The translations under genes and the position numbers were made by a program. The notes beneath the pieces are model-generated. The model ran no database searches and was not told the DNA's origin. It saw only the letters and a program-made list of their open reading frames with translations. This document shows, one piece after another, positions 42,503 through 53,175 of a DNA stretch of 64,000 bases. The stretch's first letter is position 1; every line of letters begins with the position of its first letter. Source of the stretch: Anaerostipes rhamnosivorans (GTDB lineage: Bacteria; Bacillota; Clostridia; Lachnospirales; Lachnospiraceae). The DNA lies in contig NZ_CP040058.1 in assembly GCF_005280655.1 (NCBI RefSeq), forward strand, positions 3,279,001 through 3,343,000, written 5' to 3'.

Positions 42503-43264
42503 CTACCGGCCTTCGTTTTCCTGATACTCAAGACCCTTGAGCAGCAGAAATTCGTTGACGACAAAAAACTGGGCCGTCATATACACATCGGAATTATATC
42601 TGCCTTTCATAACCGGATGGGCGTAGAACTGCAGGCTGATATCGCTGAGCCGTGACAGCTCGTTATTGCCCACCTTTGTCACAGAAATGATTCTGACCCC
42701 CTTGGCCCTGAGCCTTCCGGCCAGTTCATTGACAAATGCATTTTCACCGGACAGGGAAAACAAAAAGAACACATCCCCTTCTCTCACGATCTCCAGTACC
42801 ATCTTGATCTCTTCCCTGCCCTCAATGAGATTGCACAGATAGTCCAGGAAAAGAAGATTCTTTTTTAATTCCCTGGCCGCATTCTTCTGGACCGCACCGC
42901 TGCCGTAAACGTAGATCTGTCCGGCCTCTGACAGCAGTTCCAGGACATCGGAGCAGTCCCTGTCCATCATCATGTCCAGCGTCTTAATATAATCCTGGTA
43001 AACACGTTCGATCTCCCTGGCATCAAAGGACTCCTGGTCCCTGCTGTCCCATTTTAAAAAGATCTTCAGCTCACCGAACCCTTCCATTCCTAATTTGTGG
43101 GTAAAGCGGGAAACCGTGGTGTGGGACACATGGCAATGCTTTGCAAGCTCCTGGATGGACATGGTCTGGCATTCCTCCTTATGGCGCAGGATATAGTTCC
43201 AGATACTCATATCATTCTCATTTAATTTGTCATAGTTTTCTTCGATCAGCGTCTCCAGTCTCAT
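42503..43264 (-). CDS. RpiR-family transcriptional regulator (second of a tandem pair)
   Basis: The 253-residue protein has an N-terminal HTH (LNENDMSIWNYILRH and HVSHTTVSRFTHKLGMEGFGELK) and a C-terminal SIS sugar-phosphate domain with IYVYGSGAVQ and FLFSLSGENAFVNEL. It overlaps the end of the other rpiR by 35 bases, so the two were probably produced by duplication and are translated together. Confidence 0.92.
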   Translation of the reverse strand: MRLETLIEENYDKLNENDMSIWNYILRHKEECQTMSIQELAKHCHVSHTTVSRFTHKLGMEGFGELKIFLKWDSRDQESFDAREIERVYQDYIKTLDMMMDRDCSDVLELLSEAGQIYVYGSGAVQKNAARELKKNLLFLDYLCNLIEGREEIKMVLEIVREGDVFFLFSLSGENAFVNELAGRLRAKGVRIISVTKVGNNELSRLSDISLQFYAHPVMKGRYNSDVYMTAQFFVVNEFLLLKGLEYQENEGR

Positions 43265-44027
43265 CCGCCTTCTCCTCTTTTTTGGTTTGATACTCCATAT
43301 ATTTTAAAAATAAGATCTCAATTAAAATGAAGTATGATGTCAGGGAATCGTATTCTATCTGGCTGAACGGCTGCGAAAACACTGTGTCAGTCACATAGAG
43401 TGCATAGTCGGCCATATGGGCCAGTGTGTTTTCCCTGAGCTTGGTAATGGACAAAACCGGCACACCCCGGATCTTTAAATTTCTTGTAAAATTGTTGATG
43501 AACTCATTTTCTCCGGAGACAGATATGATGATAAACAAGTCATCCTCGGTCACCAGGCTGAGAAGCTTTTCCGCCTCCTCGTATCCGCTCAGGTCGTAGA
43601 TCAGCCTCCCGCTCATCATGAACGTACGCTTTAATTCTTTCTTAATGGATGACTGGATCATGCCGATTCCGTACACATAAATATTCCTTGCACGGTCAAA
43701 TACCTTTAGGATCTCGGTGCAGTCTTTGTCCTTCATGCTGTCAATGACCTGCTGGTAGGAATGGCACACCATGTCCACATGGCCAATGTTCTCCTTGGCC
43801 TCCTGATTGTCAAGCTTTAAGAAAACTTTCAGTTCACCGTAGCCTTTTAAGGACAGCTTCTGGGCAAACCGCAAAACTGTAGTCCTGGAGACACTGCACT
43901 TAAAGGCCAGCTGGTCTATGGCGAGCTTCTCACACTCTTTTCTATGTGAGGATATGTAGTTCCATATGTACAGATCATTCTCGTTGAGCTGACTGTAGTG
44001 GCTGTTCACCAGTTCGTCTAATTTCAT
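43230..44027 (-). CDS. RpiR-family transcriptional regulator (first of a tandem pair)
   Basis: The 265-residue paralogue of the next gene has the HTH region LNENDLYIWNYISSH and SVSRTTVLRFAQKLSLKGYGELK and the SIS domain with IYVYGIGMIQ and FIIISVSGENEFINNF. RpiR-type MalR/GlvR regulators control maltose-6-phosphate operons in other Firmicutes, which fits the neighbouring IIA and GH4 genes. It is read from the promoter at 44084-44112. Confidence 0.93.
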   Translation of the reverse strand: MKLDELVNSHYSQLNENDLYIWNYISSHRKECEKLAIDQLAFKCSVSRTTVLRFAQKLSLKGYGELKVFLKLDNQEAKENIGHVDMVCHSYQQVIDSMKDKDCTEILKVFDRARNIYVYGIGMIQSSIKKELKRTFMMSGRLIYDLSGYEEAEKLLSLVTEDDLFIIISVSGENEFINNFTRNLKIRGVPVLSITKLRENTLAHMADYALYVTDTVFSQPFSQIEYDSLTSYFILIEILFLKYMEYQTKKEEKADETGDADRRKL

Positions 44028-44083
44028 AAAGCCCCCTGCCCTTTATCATTTCCGCCGTCTTTCTGTTCCTGAATCTGATTCCA

Positions 44084-44112
44084 ATTTTACTCTATTTTTT
44101 CCATTTTGTCCA
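44084..44112 (-). promoter_or_regulatory. Promoter of the rpiR pair
   Basis: TGGACA (44112-44107), 17-base spacer and TAAAAT (44089-44084). Just upstream is a hairpin, AAGGCAGATA...TATCTGCCTT (about 44123-44149), a possible weak terminator of the IIA gene. Confidence 0.75.
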
Positions 44113-44166
44113 CGGACATAACTTAAGGCAGATACCAAACGATATCTGCCTTGCATTTAAGTTTCT

Positions 44167-44652
44167 TTATTCATATTCGACCAGAGCGCTTGTTCCTGCT
44201 TCCACCTTCTGCTCTGTATAGAACTTGGAAAGCTTATGCCCGTTGGGCTCAACAAACACCAGCATGGAAACGTCCGGAATTCCTTCTTCCTTTAACATTT
44301 TTCGGTCCACTTTCACCAGCGGATCCCCCGCCTTTACCTTCTGTCCGGCCTCCACATAAGTGTCAAAGCCTTTGCCGTTCAGTTTTACTGTGTCCAGCCC
44401 GATGTGGATCAGAACCTGAACACCGTCTTCATTTTCCAGTCCTATGGCATGTTTTGTGTCCGTCACTGTAGTCACCGTTCCCGTGCAGGGAGCCACAAAG
44501 GTATCTTCCTCCGGCTCCACAGCGATGCCGTCGCCTAATACTCTGCCTGCGAACATGTCGTCATCTACCTCAGAAAGATCAATGCTCTTTCCTGTTACCA
44601 TGGAATAAAAGACTTTATCCCCTTTCTTTTTACCTTTCAAAAATCCGAACAT
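44167..44652 (-). CDS. PTS glucose-type IIA component
   Basis: A 161-residue cytoplasmic IIA with the phosphohistidine in VQVLIHIGLDTVKLNGKGF (about 90-108) and DPLVKVDRK. It supplies phosphate to a IICB such as the one at 46811-48367, which has no IIA domain of its own. It lies just after the GH4 gene. Confidence 0.95.
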   Translation of the reverse strand: MFGFLKGKKKGDKVFYSMVTGKSIDLSEVDDDMFAGRVLGDGIAVEPEEDTFVAPCTGTVTTVTDTKHAIGLENEDGVQVLIHIGLDTVKLNGKGFDTYVEAGQKVKAGDPLVKVDRKMLKEEGIPDVSMLVFVEPNGHKLSKFYTEQKVEAGTSALVEYE

Positions 44653-44671
44653 CCCATACCTCCATTTATTT

Positions 44672-46123
<1,452 letters not shown>

Positions 46124-46136
46124 TCATGGAACAAAA

Positions 46137-46154
46137 CCTGTGAATTTTCCCAAG
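46137..46154. promoter_or_regulatory. Candidate operator upstream of glvA
   Basis: CTTGGGAAAATTCACAGG on the minus strand is nearly the same as CCTGGGAAATTTCACAGG before the IICB gene (48580-48563). In both cases a CTCCCTAAA box follows after 30-31 bases, so the two units probably share a regulator, most simply one of the RpiR proteins. Confidence 0.6.
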
Positions 46155-46252
46155 AGTTATTCTCCATTATCTCCAGTCAGCTCTGGAAAGGCCTCCTTCC
46201 GACAATGGAGAATAACTATCGTAGAGAAAGTCTGGTAACCTCCATGGTCCTT
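46155..46252 (+). repeat. Dispersed intergenic repeat, copy C
   Basis: Has the left part of the repeat at 20392-20582: a 14-bp perfect inverted repeat AGTTATTCTCCATT (46155-46168) with AATGGAGAATAACT (46204-46217), then TATCGTAGAGAAAGTCTGG. The arm sequence differs from copy A but the pairing is kept. Confidence 0.7.
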
Positions 46253-46255
46253 CAC

Positions 46256-46292
46256 GAAAAAAAGCCCTGCAGAATTGAATTCTTCTGCAGGA
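46256..46292 (-). terminator. Terminator of the IICB-membrane protein unit
   Basis: Stem CCTGCAGAA...TTCTGCAGG followed by GCTTTTTTT on the minus strand. Confidence 0.9.
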
Positions 46293-46299
46293 CTTTCTA

Positions 46300-46788
46300 T
46301 CAATGCATTGCGATCCTAACTGTGGCAAATAGGCAGATACCTGCTAACGCCATGACCACTAGGCTTCCGGATACGGTTCCCAAAAATTTATTGTTCCATT
46401 CCTTCTTAAAGGCTTCTCTCAGTGTGATTCCATAAGTCTTTAACGTTTTGTACAGAAGGAATCCCAAAAGGAGAATATACCATACGTTCTGGAGCAGCAT
46501 CTGCGCTGCGATCAGCAGGGACAGGTTGACGGCCGCATAACCAGCGTCCAGGGCAAGCCGTTTCTGCATAAAGATCAAAAGGTATGCGATAAATGGGTTG
46601 ATCATTGATACCAGGAACATAACAGCCAATTTAGGATCTTCCCCTATGGCCATTGATATGGATCCTCCCGTCCTTGCCGCACCCATAGACAGATACGCAA
46701 GACAGACAAAAGGCGTCAGGCAAAGGAGCACCTTTGCTATATTATAATACCTGTCTAAACCGCTGGTTCTTACATTCATCATTCTCAT
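46300..46788 (-). CDS. Membrane protein of unknown function in the alpha-glucoside PTS unit
   Basis: Not recognised. The 162-residue protein has about four hydrophobic segments (around 17-36, 50-75, 85-108, 138-158) and a basic loop before the last. It lies 22 bases after the IICB gene and is followed by a terminator, so IICB and this gene form a two-gene unit. It could assist or regulate the permease, but the sequence does not show how. Confidence 0.75.
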   Translation of the reverse strand: MRMMNVRTSGLDRYYNIAKVLLCLTPFVCLAYLSMGAARTGGSISMAIGEDPKLAVMFLVSMINPFIAYLLIFMQKRLALDAGYAAVNLSLLIAAQMLLQNVWYILLLGFLLYKTLKTYGITLREAFKKEWNNKFLGTVSGSLVVMALAGICLFATVRIAMH

Positions 46789-46810
46789 CCCTGCTTTCTA
46801 AATCTTTGTT

Positions 46811-48367
46811 TTACAGTAAACTTTCAAAATCATCCCGCACACTCGGTACCTTCAGGCCGATGATCACCTGGTATGACTTTCCGTTGACAGAACAGCCATG
46901 GGCTCCGATGGATTTGAAATATGGGTCATCTTTGCATAAAGTCTCATCCTTTACATTGACCCTGAGTCTTGTTGCACAGTTTGTCACATCCACAATGTTG
47001 TCCCTGCCTCCCAGACCTTCTAAGATCAAATTGGCAAACTGGACCTTTTGTTCCTCTTTGGAACCTTTCTTTTCACGGTACTCTTCTTTGGACGCAAATT
47101 TTATTTCGTCGTCATCTTCACGTCCCGGTGTCTTAAAGTCAAACTTCTGGATGAGGAACTTAAACACTACAAAATAAATTCCAGTAAATACAAGCCCAAT
47201 AACAAGTAAAAGTAAATATTGTTTCCAGTGATTTCCCATGAGTGGAATCCAGTTTAGGGATGCCATCTCTATAGCTCCGCCAGAGTGGATTCCTACGATA
47301 CCTGCCAGATACATGGTGGTTGACAAGGTCGCAGCCAGCAGTGCGTGAACAACGAACAATACTGGAGCCACAAACAGGAATGTAAACTCAATCGGCTCTG
47401 TAACACCACAGAAAATAGCAGTCAGGGTGATCGGAATCAATAAGCCTAAAATTTTCTTTTTCTTTTCTTTCTTTGCTGTTGAGTAGAAGGCCAGCGCAAT
47501 TCCCGGACATCCGAAAATCTTTGAAAAACCTGTAGATGTAAATCCAGCTACTGGCACGAGTGATTTTAAAGATGCAGTTGATGCTGCAATCTCTGGCAGT
47601 TTGGTTGCCCAGTATGAATAAAGACCTCCAGGCACGACCACATTATCATAATAGAACGGTGAGTATAAAATATGGTGCAGGCCAAATGGGATCAATGCCC
47701 TCTCAAGGAAAACGAATACCCAGATACCCAGAGCACCGGCTCCTTTGACAAATCCCTGGAATGCAAACATACCAAGCTGTATTTTGGGCCATAAGAATGC
47801 TGCAAGCACTGCTACCGGAACCATAACAAAAAATCCGACCATGAACACAAAAGTAGAACCGCTGAAAGTTCCCAGCCACTCAGGAAGTTCCGTGTCAAAG
47901 AAACGGTTATGTAAATAAATAACGATCCCCGCAATCGCAAGGGCGCCCATCATCCCCATATCCAGGGTTTTAATGTTTGCAATCATTGTAAGTCCGCTTG
48001 TGCCGCCAACTTCCTGTGCAAAATCAACACCGAAAACTCCTCCCCATTGAGAGAGAATGGTACTCAGGAAATAGTGGAAGGTAAGATAGAGTACCAGTGC
48101 CTCCATGCAGCACCGGGCATTTTGTTTCTTTGCCATTCCGATCGGCAGTCCGACCACAAACAACAGTGGTAGTTGGTTAAAGACGGTCCAGCCGCCCTGC
48201 AGGAGTACATTCCAGCACTTGTACCACATACTGGACGGAGCAGCAAGGCTTCCCATGATCGTCTCTGTGGTAAACAGAGTTCCGATCCCTATGACAATAC
48301 CTGCAAAGGCAAACAAGAGAACCGGAGTAAACATCGCCCCGCCGAATTTTTGAATTTTCTGCATCAT
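46811..48367 (-). CDS. PTS alpha-glucoside (maltose-type) IICB component
   Basis: The 518-residue protein has a IIC membrane domain (about 1-400) with LPLLFVVGLPIGMAKK, RALIPFGLHHILYSPFYY and GVTEPIEFTFLF. A linker follows, then a IIB domain whose phosphocysteine is in VDVTNCATRLRVNV (about 466). Together with the IIA at 44167 and the GH4 enzyme this forms a complete maltose or alpha-glucoside uptake and cleavage pathway. AAAGGATG lies before the ATG. Confidence 0.95.
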   Translation of the reverse strand: MMQKIQKFGGAMFTPVLLFAFAGIVIGIGTLFTTETIMGSLAAPSSMWYKCWNVLLQGGWTVFNQLPLLFVVGLPIGMAKKQNARCCMEALVLYLTFHYFLSTILSQWGGVFGVDFAQEVGGTSGLTMIANIKTLDMGMMGALAIAGIVIYLHNRFFDTELPEWLGTFSGSTFVFMVGFFVMVPVAVLAAFLWPKIQLGMFAFQGFVKGAGALGIWVFVFLERALIPFGLHHILYSPFYYDNVVVPGGLYSYWATKLPEIAASTASLKSLVPVAGFTSTGFSKIFGCPGIALAFYSTAKKEKKKKILGLLIPITLTAIFCGVTEPIEFTFLFVAPVLFVVHALLAATLSTTMYLAGIVGIHSGGAIEMASLNWIPLMGNHWKQYLLLLVIGLVFTGIYFVVFKFLIQKFDFKTPGREDDDEIKFASKEEYREKKGSKEEQKVQFANLILEGLGGRDNIVDVTNCATRLRVNVKDETLCKDDPYFKSIGAHGCSVNGKSYQVIIGLKVPSVRDDFESLL

Positions 48368-48562
48368 AATTTTTCATCCTTTCTTTGTCAACTGACCTCA
48401 AAGCCCGGCGCCAAGGTTTTGAGCACAACACATCAGCCGGAATCTGCTGTTTTTGCTGTGTTGTTATTTTCAACAAATTCATCCTAACAGACCTTGAAAA
48501 TGTAATCAATATATACAAAGACTTTAGGGAGAGGGGTTATCAAACAAGGAAGCTGCACAATT

Positions 48563-48580
48563 CCTGTGAAATTTCCCAGG
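48563..48580. promoter_or_regulatory. Candidate operator upstream of the alpha-glucoside IICB gene
   Basis: CCTGTGAAATTTCCCAGG is a near-perfect palindrome (one mismatched pair). A close copy lies upstream of glvA (46137-46154), each followed at 30-31 bases by CTCCCTAAA. Confidence 0.65.
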
Positions 48581-48629
48581 AGGTATATTTTTCCGTCTCT
48601 ATTTCGATATGATTTATTCTTGATTTCCG

Positions 48630-48658
48630 TTGTCAAGTTCAATATCTTGTGTTAAGAT
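48630..48658 (+). promoter_or_regulatory. Promoter of the nrdA-nrdB operon
   Basis: TTGTCA (48630-48635), 17-base spacer and TAAGAT (48653-48658), with TGT before the -10. No clear NrdR box was found. Confidence 0.65.
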
Positions 48659-48694
48659 AGCTTTATCATCCTACATATAGTTGAAAGGGAAACA

Positions 48695-50992
48695 ATGAAT
48701 ATGAAAAACAAGAAAACTTCCAAGGACCTTAACGGCACCTTCTATTTCACAAAAAAGATATCCGGAGCCTTTCGTTCACAAGAAATTTCTGTTATGGAAC
48801 TTCTTACATCCATACAAAAAGAGTTCCCACAGGAAGAATACAGCCTTAAACTTTTATATGAAAAATTCCAGAGCTTTCTAAAGCAAGGCACCAGGGATCA
48901 GGAAAAACTCCTGCTTCTTGTGAAGGCCGCGGCAGAGCTCACTTCCCAGGAAGCCCCCAAATGGGAGAACATTGCGGCACGGATCAAGATGCTTGAATTT
49001 GAACTTCAGGTTCAAATTCATTTGGAAGAGTATCACATTCACAGCTTCTATGAAAAGATCTTATTTTTAACGGAACAAAACTTATACGGAGAGTATATTT
49101 TAGGCCATTATTCTAAGGAAGATATCCAGTTGTTTTCTTCCTGGATCCGGCCCGAGAGAGATGACCTGTTTCAGTACTCAGGCCTGGAGCTTTTGCTTAA
49201 CCGGTACGTAATACGTGACCATCAGGGGAACCCTCTGGAGACACCCCAGGAAATGTTTATGGGAATTGCCATGCACCTGGCTATGAAGGAGACAAAGGAT
49301 CGATCCCATTGGGTGAAACGTTTTTATGACATGCTGAGTCTTTTACAAGTCACCATGGCCACACCGACCCTGTCAAATGCCAGAAAACCGTATCATCAGC
49401 TCTCTTCCTGCTTCATTGACACTGTGCCGGACAGCCTGGACGGCATCTACAAAAGCATCGACAGCTTTGCCAAAGTCAGCAAGTTCGGAGGCGGCATGGG
49501 GCTTTATTTCGGCAAGGTACGGGCCAGCGGAAGCTCTATCCGGGGCTTTCAGGGAGCCGCCGGAGGTGTGATCCGCTGGATCCGTCTGGCAAACGATACT
49601 GCTGTCGCGGTGGACCAGCTTGGAATGCGCCAGGGCGCCGTGGCCGTCTATCTTGATGTGTGGCACAGGGATCTTCCGGAATTCTTAAATCTCAGAACAA
49701 ACAACGGAGATGAGCGCATGAAGGCACATGACGTCTTCCCCGCAGTGTGTTATCCCGATTATTTCTGGGAACAGGCACGGGATAATATAGAAGGAGATTG
49801 GTATTTAATGTGTCCCCATGAGATCCTCACCGTAAAAGGATATTCTCTGGAAGATTGCTGGGGCAGTGAATGGACGGAAAAATATTTGGACTGTGTCCGG
49901 GATGAACGGATTAAAAAACGTGTAATTCCTATAAAAGAGATCGTCCGTATGATCATAAAAAGTGCCGCGGAAACCGGGACTCCGTTTACCTTCAACAGAG
50001 ACCATGTAAACCGCGCAAATCCCAACCAGCATAAAGGCATCATTTACTGCAGCAATCTATGTACCGAGATTGCCCAGAACATGAGTGCCTCAGAACAGAC
50101 GGAGCAGAAAATCCAGATCATTGACGGCGAGGAGGTCGTAGTGACTGTCACCAAGCCCGGTGACTTTGTGGTGTGTAATCTGGCGAGCCTTTCACTTGGC
50201 AACCTGCCTGTCACGGACTATGACAAGCTGGCATACGTGACTGAGAGCGCTGTCAGGGCCCTTGACAATGTCATTGACCTGAATTATTTTCCGGTTCCTT
50301 TTGCTGAGATCAACAGCAAAAGATACCGTCCCGTGGGACTGGGTGTCAGCGGATACCACCATATGCTGGCAAAACATAAAATCCAGTGGGAGAGCGAGGA
50401 CCATCTTACATTTGCGGAAAAGGTGTTCTCCGATATCCACTATGCCGCCCTGGAGGCCAGCAGCCGGATCGCGCAGGAAAAAGGAAGCTATCCGTACTAT
50501 CAGGGAAGTGACTGGCAGACAGGCGCTTATTTTTCAAAGAGAAATCTAGTAAACGGACGCTGGAAAGAGCTTCAAGACCGCATCCAGGAACACGGCCTGC
50601 GAAACGGTTATCTGCTTGCTGCAGCTCCTACCAGCAGCACAAGTATCATTGCGGGAACCACAGCAGGTCTGGATCCTGTCATGAATCGGTACTTTTTAGA
50701 GGAAAAAAAATACGGCCTTGTCCCAAGAGTGGCCCCTGAACTTTCCATGGATACCTTTTGGTATTATAAAAACGCCCATTATATCGACCAGACATGGACG
50801 GTGCGCGCGTGTGGAGTCCGCCAAAGACACATTGACCAGGCCCAGAGTATGAATCTATATATAACAAATGAATACACCTTCCGTAAGGTTCTGGACCTTT
50901 ACATTCTGGCCTGGGAACAGGGGGTAAAGACGATTTATTACATGCGCTCCAAAAGCCTGGAGGTGGAAGATTGTGAAGTTTGTTCTTCATGA
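48695..50992 (+). CDS. nrdA: Class I ribonucleotide reductase, alpha subunit
   Basis: Reduces ribonucleotides to deoxyribonucleotides. The 765-residue protein has active-site motifs QLSSCFIDTVPDS (about 228-240), GIIYCSNLCTEI (about 447-458) and NLASLSLGN, the AAPTSSTSIIAGTTAGLDP loop, and the C-terminal redox pair DCEVCSS. AAAGGGAAACA precedes the ATG. No clear N-terminal ATP-cone was recognised. This enzyme class needs oxygen or an oxidant to make its radical, so it is presumably used during oxygen exposure. Confidence 0.95.
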   Translation: MNMKNKKTSKDLNGTFYFTKKISGAFRSQEISVMELLTSIQKEFPQEEYSLKLLYEKFQSFLKQGTRDQEKLLLLVKAAAELTSQEAPKWENIAARIKMLEFELQVQIHLEEYHIHSFYEKILFLTEQNLYGEYILGHYSKEDIQLFSSWIRPERDDLFQYSGLELLLNRYVIRDHQGNPLETPQEMFMGIAMHLAMKETKDRSHWVKRFYDMLSLLQVTMATPTLSNARKPYHQLSSCFIDTVPDSLDGIYKSIDSFAKVSKFGGGMGLYFGKVRASGSSIRGFQGAAGGVIRWIRLANDTAVAVDQLGMRQGAVAVYLDVWHRDLPEFLNLRTNNGDERMKAHDVFPAVCYPDYFWEQARDNIEGDWYLMCPHEILTVKGYSLEDCWGSEWTEKYLDCVRDERIKKRVIPIKEIVRMIIKSAAETGTPFTFNRDHVNRANPNQHKGIIYCSNLCTEIAQNMSASEQTEQKIQIIDGEEVVVTVTKPGDFVVCNLASLSLGNLPVTDYDKLAYVTESAVRALDNVIDLNYFPVPFAEINSKRYRPVGLGVSGYHHMLAKHKIQWESEDHLTFAEKVFSDIHYAALEASSRIAQEKGSYPYYQGSDWQTGAYFSKRNLVNGRWKELQDRIQEHGLRNGYLLAAAPTSSTSIIAGTTAGLDPVMNRYFLEEKKYGLVPRVAPELSMDTFWYYKNAHYIDQTWTVRACGVRQRHIDQAQSMNLYITNEYTFRKVLDLYILAWEQGVKTIYYMRSKSLEVEDCEVCSS

Positions 50993-51013
50993 GCATAGAA
51001 AGAGAGAAAAGAA

Positions 51014-52057
51014 ATGGCAGAACTTATGAAAAGACCTTTGTTTAATCCCCAGGGGGACACCGACGTTTTAAAACGCCGGATGATCAACGGCAATACAACC
51101 AATCTGAATGATTTCAACCATATGAAGTATACATGGGTCAGCAGCTGGTACCGCCAGGCCATGAATAATTTCTGGATCCCTGAGGAAATCAACCTGGGAT
51201 CTGACATGAAGGATTATAAACAGCTTCCGGCACCGGAACGCCGTGCCTATGACAAAATCCTATCGTTCCTCATTTTTTTAGACAGTATCCAGACCGCCAA
51301 CCTTCCCAACGTCAGCGGATATATCACCGCCAATGAGGTAAACCTATGTTTATCTATCCAGACATTTCAGGAGGCCGTGCACAGCCAGAGTTACAGCTAT
51401 ATGCTGGATACAATCTGTGAACCTCAGGAGAGGGATCATGTCCTGTACCAATGGAAGGAGGATCCTTACCTGCTTGAGAGAAACCAGTTTATCGGAGATC
51501 TTTATAATGAATTTCAGGAATATAAAAATGCTGAGTCCTTTGTCAAGACATTGATCGCCAACTATATCCTGGAAGGAATTTATTTTTACAGCGGCTTTAT
51601 GTTTTTTTATAACCTGGGAAGGAACCACCGCATGCCTGGTTCAGTGCAGGAAATCCGGTATATCAACCGGGATGAGAACACCCATTTATGGCTGTTTAAA
51701 AATATCCTGCTGGAACTGAAAAAAGAAGAGCCCTCTTTATTTGACGACGGCCATATAAAGGTTTACCGCCAAATGATCAAAAAGGGCTGTGAGCAGGAAA
51801 TCCGCTGGGGTCACTATGTGATCGGCAATGACATTAAGGGGCTCTCAAAAGAAATGGTGACAGAATATATTCAGTATCTTGGAAACTTAAGGTGCCAGAA
51901 TCTCGGCTTTGCTCCTGTTTATCCAGGCAGGGAAAAAGAACCGGAATCTATGTCCTGGGTGAGCCAGTTTTCCAATGCCAACATGATTAAGACCGACTTT
52001 TTTGAGGCAAAGAGTACCGCATATGCAAAAAGCACCGCTTTGATCGATGACCTTTAA
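51014..52057 (+). CDS. nrdB: Class I ribonucleotide reductase, beta subunit
   Basis: Carries the metal site and radical. The 347-residue protein has candidate metal ligands Asp in FLIFLDSIQTAN, Glu and His in FQEAVHSQSYSYML, Glu in NYILEGIYFYSGF and Glu/His in RDENTHLWLF; the radical tyrosine is conserved in HSQSYSY. It follows nrdA by 21 bases and ends with a terminator. Confidence 0.95.
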   Translation: MAELMKRPLFNPQGDTDVLKRRMINGNTTNLNDFNHMKYTWVSSWYRQAMNNFWIPEEINLGSDMKDYKQLPAPERRAYDKILSFLIFLDSIQTANLPNVSGYITANEVNLCLSIQTFQEAVHSQSYSYMLDTICEPQERDHVLYQWKEDPYLLERNQFIGDLYNEFQEYKNAESFVKTLIANYILEGIYFYSGFMFFYNLGRNHRMPGSVQEIRYINRDENTHLWLFKNILLELKKEEPSLFDDGHIKVYRQMIKKGCEQEIRWGHYVIGNDIKGLSKEMVTEYIQYLGNLRCQNLGFAPVYPGREKEPESMSWVSQFSNANMIKTDFFEAKSTAYAKSTALIDDL

Positions 52058-52083
52058 TATGTTTAAGATCTTTGCAATCACAA

Positions 52084-52135
52084 AAATCCGGGGAAAGAAT
52101 CGTCTTTGATCTTTCTCCGGATTTCTGGCTTTTTA
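52084..52135 (+). terminator. Terminator of the nrdAB operon
   Basis: Stem AAATCCGGGGAAAG...CTTTCTCCGGATTT, then CTGGCTTTTTAC. Confidence 0.75.
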
Positions 52136-52139
52136 CTGC

Positions 52140-53000
52140 TTATTCACTTTTCTTTTTTACCGGTACCCAGACCTCATACTCTGCATTTTCAGGGTCTGCG
52201 TTCAGATACAATTCAATGTCAGGCGCCTCTCCGAATTCATATCCAGAGTTGGGAAGCCACTCAGTGCCGATCCTTTTTTCCAGCTGCTGGATAGATCCTG
52301 GCATACTGCCCTTCCCTTTAAATATAGCCCATGTGGCTGCAGGCACCGTGTACTCGTCCCATCCCTCTTCCAACGGATCCTCACTGGAAACCGCTATGAG
52401 ATATTTCCAATCCTCCAGGCTGCCCACACATGCGCTGACCCCTAGGATCCCCTGCGGTTCTTTTCCGATCTTGGAGACCAGTTTCTGTACGGTTCCGTCT
52501 GCCGCAGCTTTTGTCCACAGCCCCGGCACTATCTGAAAGTTTTTTTCCACATCTTTGTCCATCGGCGCTGACACTCCGATAATACGAAAGCTTTCTTTTG
52601 TCTCAATTCTGTAATTCATCTCTACATCTCCTTTTATTGTGATCTGAAAACTGATAGGAGGATAGGATTTTAAGATAATTCCGCTTTTTCTCGCCGCCGA
52701 AGGCGCAACGTGATGAATACTCTGAAACGCCCGGTTAAAAGCTGTGGGTGAGTCATAGCCGTACTTTAAGGCTATATCCACGACTTTTTCTTTTCCGCCG
52801 CTTAAATCCGCCGCTGCCATGGACATCCGCCTCCTGCGGATATACTCTGAAAGCGGCACGTCTGCAATGTAGGAAAACATTCTCTGAAAGTGATAGGTGG
52901 AACAACATGCGATCTTAGCAAGTTCCTCATAGTCTATCTCCTCCGATAAATGCTCCTCAATATAGGATACCGCCTGGTTCAGTCTCTTAATCCACTCCAT
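52140..53000 (-). CDS. AraC-family regulator with GyrI-like ligand domain
   Basis: The 286-residue protein has two HTH motifs of the AraC type (ELAKIACCSTYHFQRMFSYIAD and VVDIALKYGYDSPTAFNRAFQSIH, about 25-100), then a GyrI-like effector domain (about 125-285) of the kind that binds small hydrophobic or cationic molecules. The ATG at 53000 has AAGGAGATAGAA before it. Confidence 0.92.
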   Translation of the reverse strand: MEWIKRLNQAVSYIEEHLSEEIDYEELAKIACCSTYHFQRMFSYIADVPLSEYIRRRRMSMAAADLSGGKEKVVDIALKYGYDSPTAFNRAFQSIHHVAPSAARKSGIILKSYPPISFQITIKGDVEMNYRIETKESFRIIGVSAPMDKDVEKNFQIVPGLWTKAAADGTVQKLVSKIGKEPQGILGVSACVGSLEDWKYLIAVSSEDPLEEGWDEYTVPAATWAIFKGKGSMPGSIQQLEKRIGTEWLPNSGYEFGEAPDIELYLNADPENAEYEVWVPVKKKSE

Positions 53001-53104
53001 TTCTATCTCCTTCCTGCAATAAAAGAATACACCTGCACCGTGAAACTTTCCTCTCATTCTATGCACTGAAAAGAGAAGCTTCCGGTACGACACAGTTCTC
53101 TTTC

Positions 53105-53132
53105 ATATTAACAGAACTGTCTGTATTATCAA
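53105..53132 (-). promoter_or_regulatory. Promoter of the AraC-family gene
   Basis: TTGATA (53132-53127), 16-base spacer and TAATAT (53110-53105); an ACAGACAGTTCTGT half-palindrome lies in the spacer, a possible regulator site. Confidence 0.55.
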
Positions 53133-53175
53133 TGGTTTTGTGGCAGGGGGTAAATACTTCCATAGAAAGTTACAC

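Larger units (their letters stand above)
48368..48694. other. Divergent intergenic region between IICB and nrdA genes
   Basis: It holds an 18-bp palindromic operator (48563-48580), a CTCCCTAAA box (48531-48523) and an imperfect hairpin ACAACACA...TGTGTTGT (about 48425-48470) in the IICB leader, plus the nrdA promoter on the other side. No coding region was seen. Confidence 0.6.
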
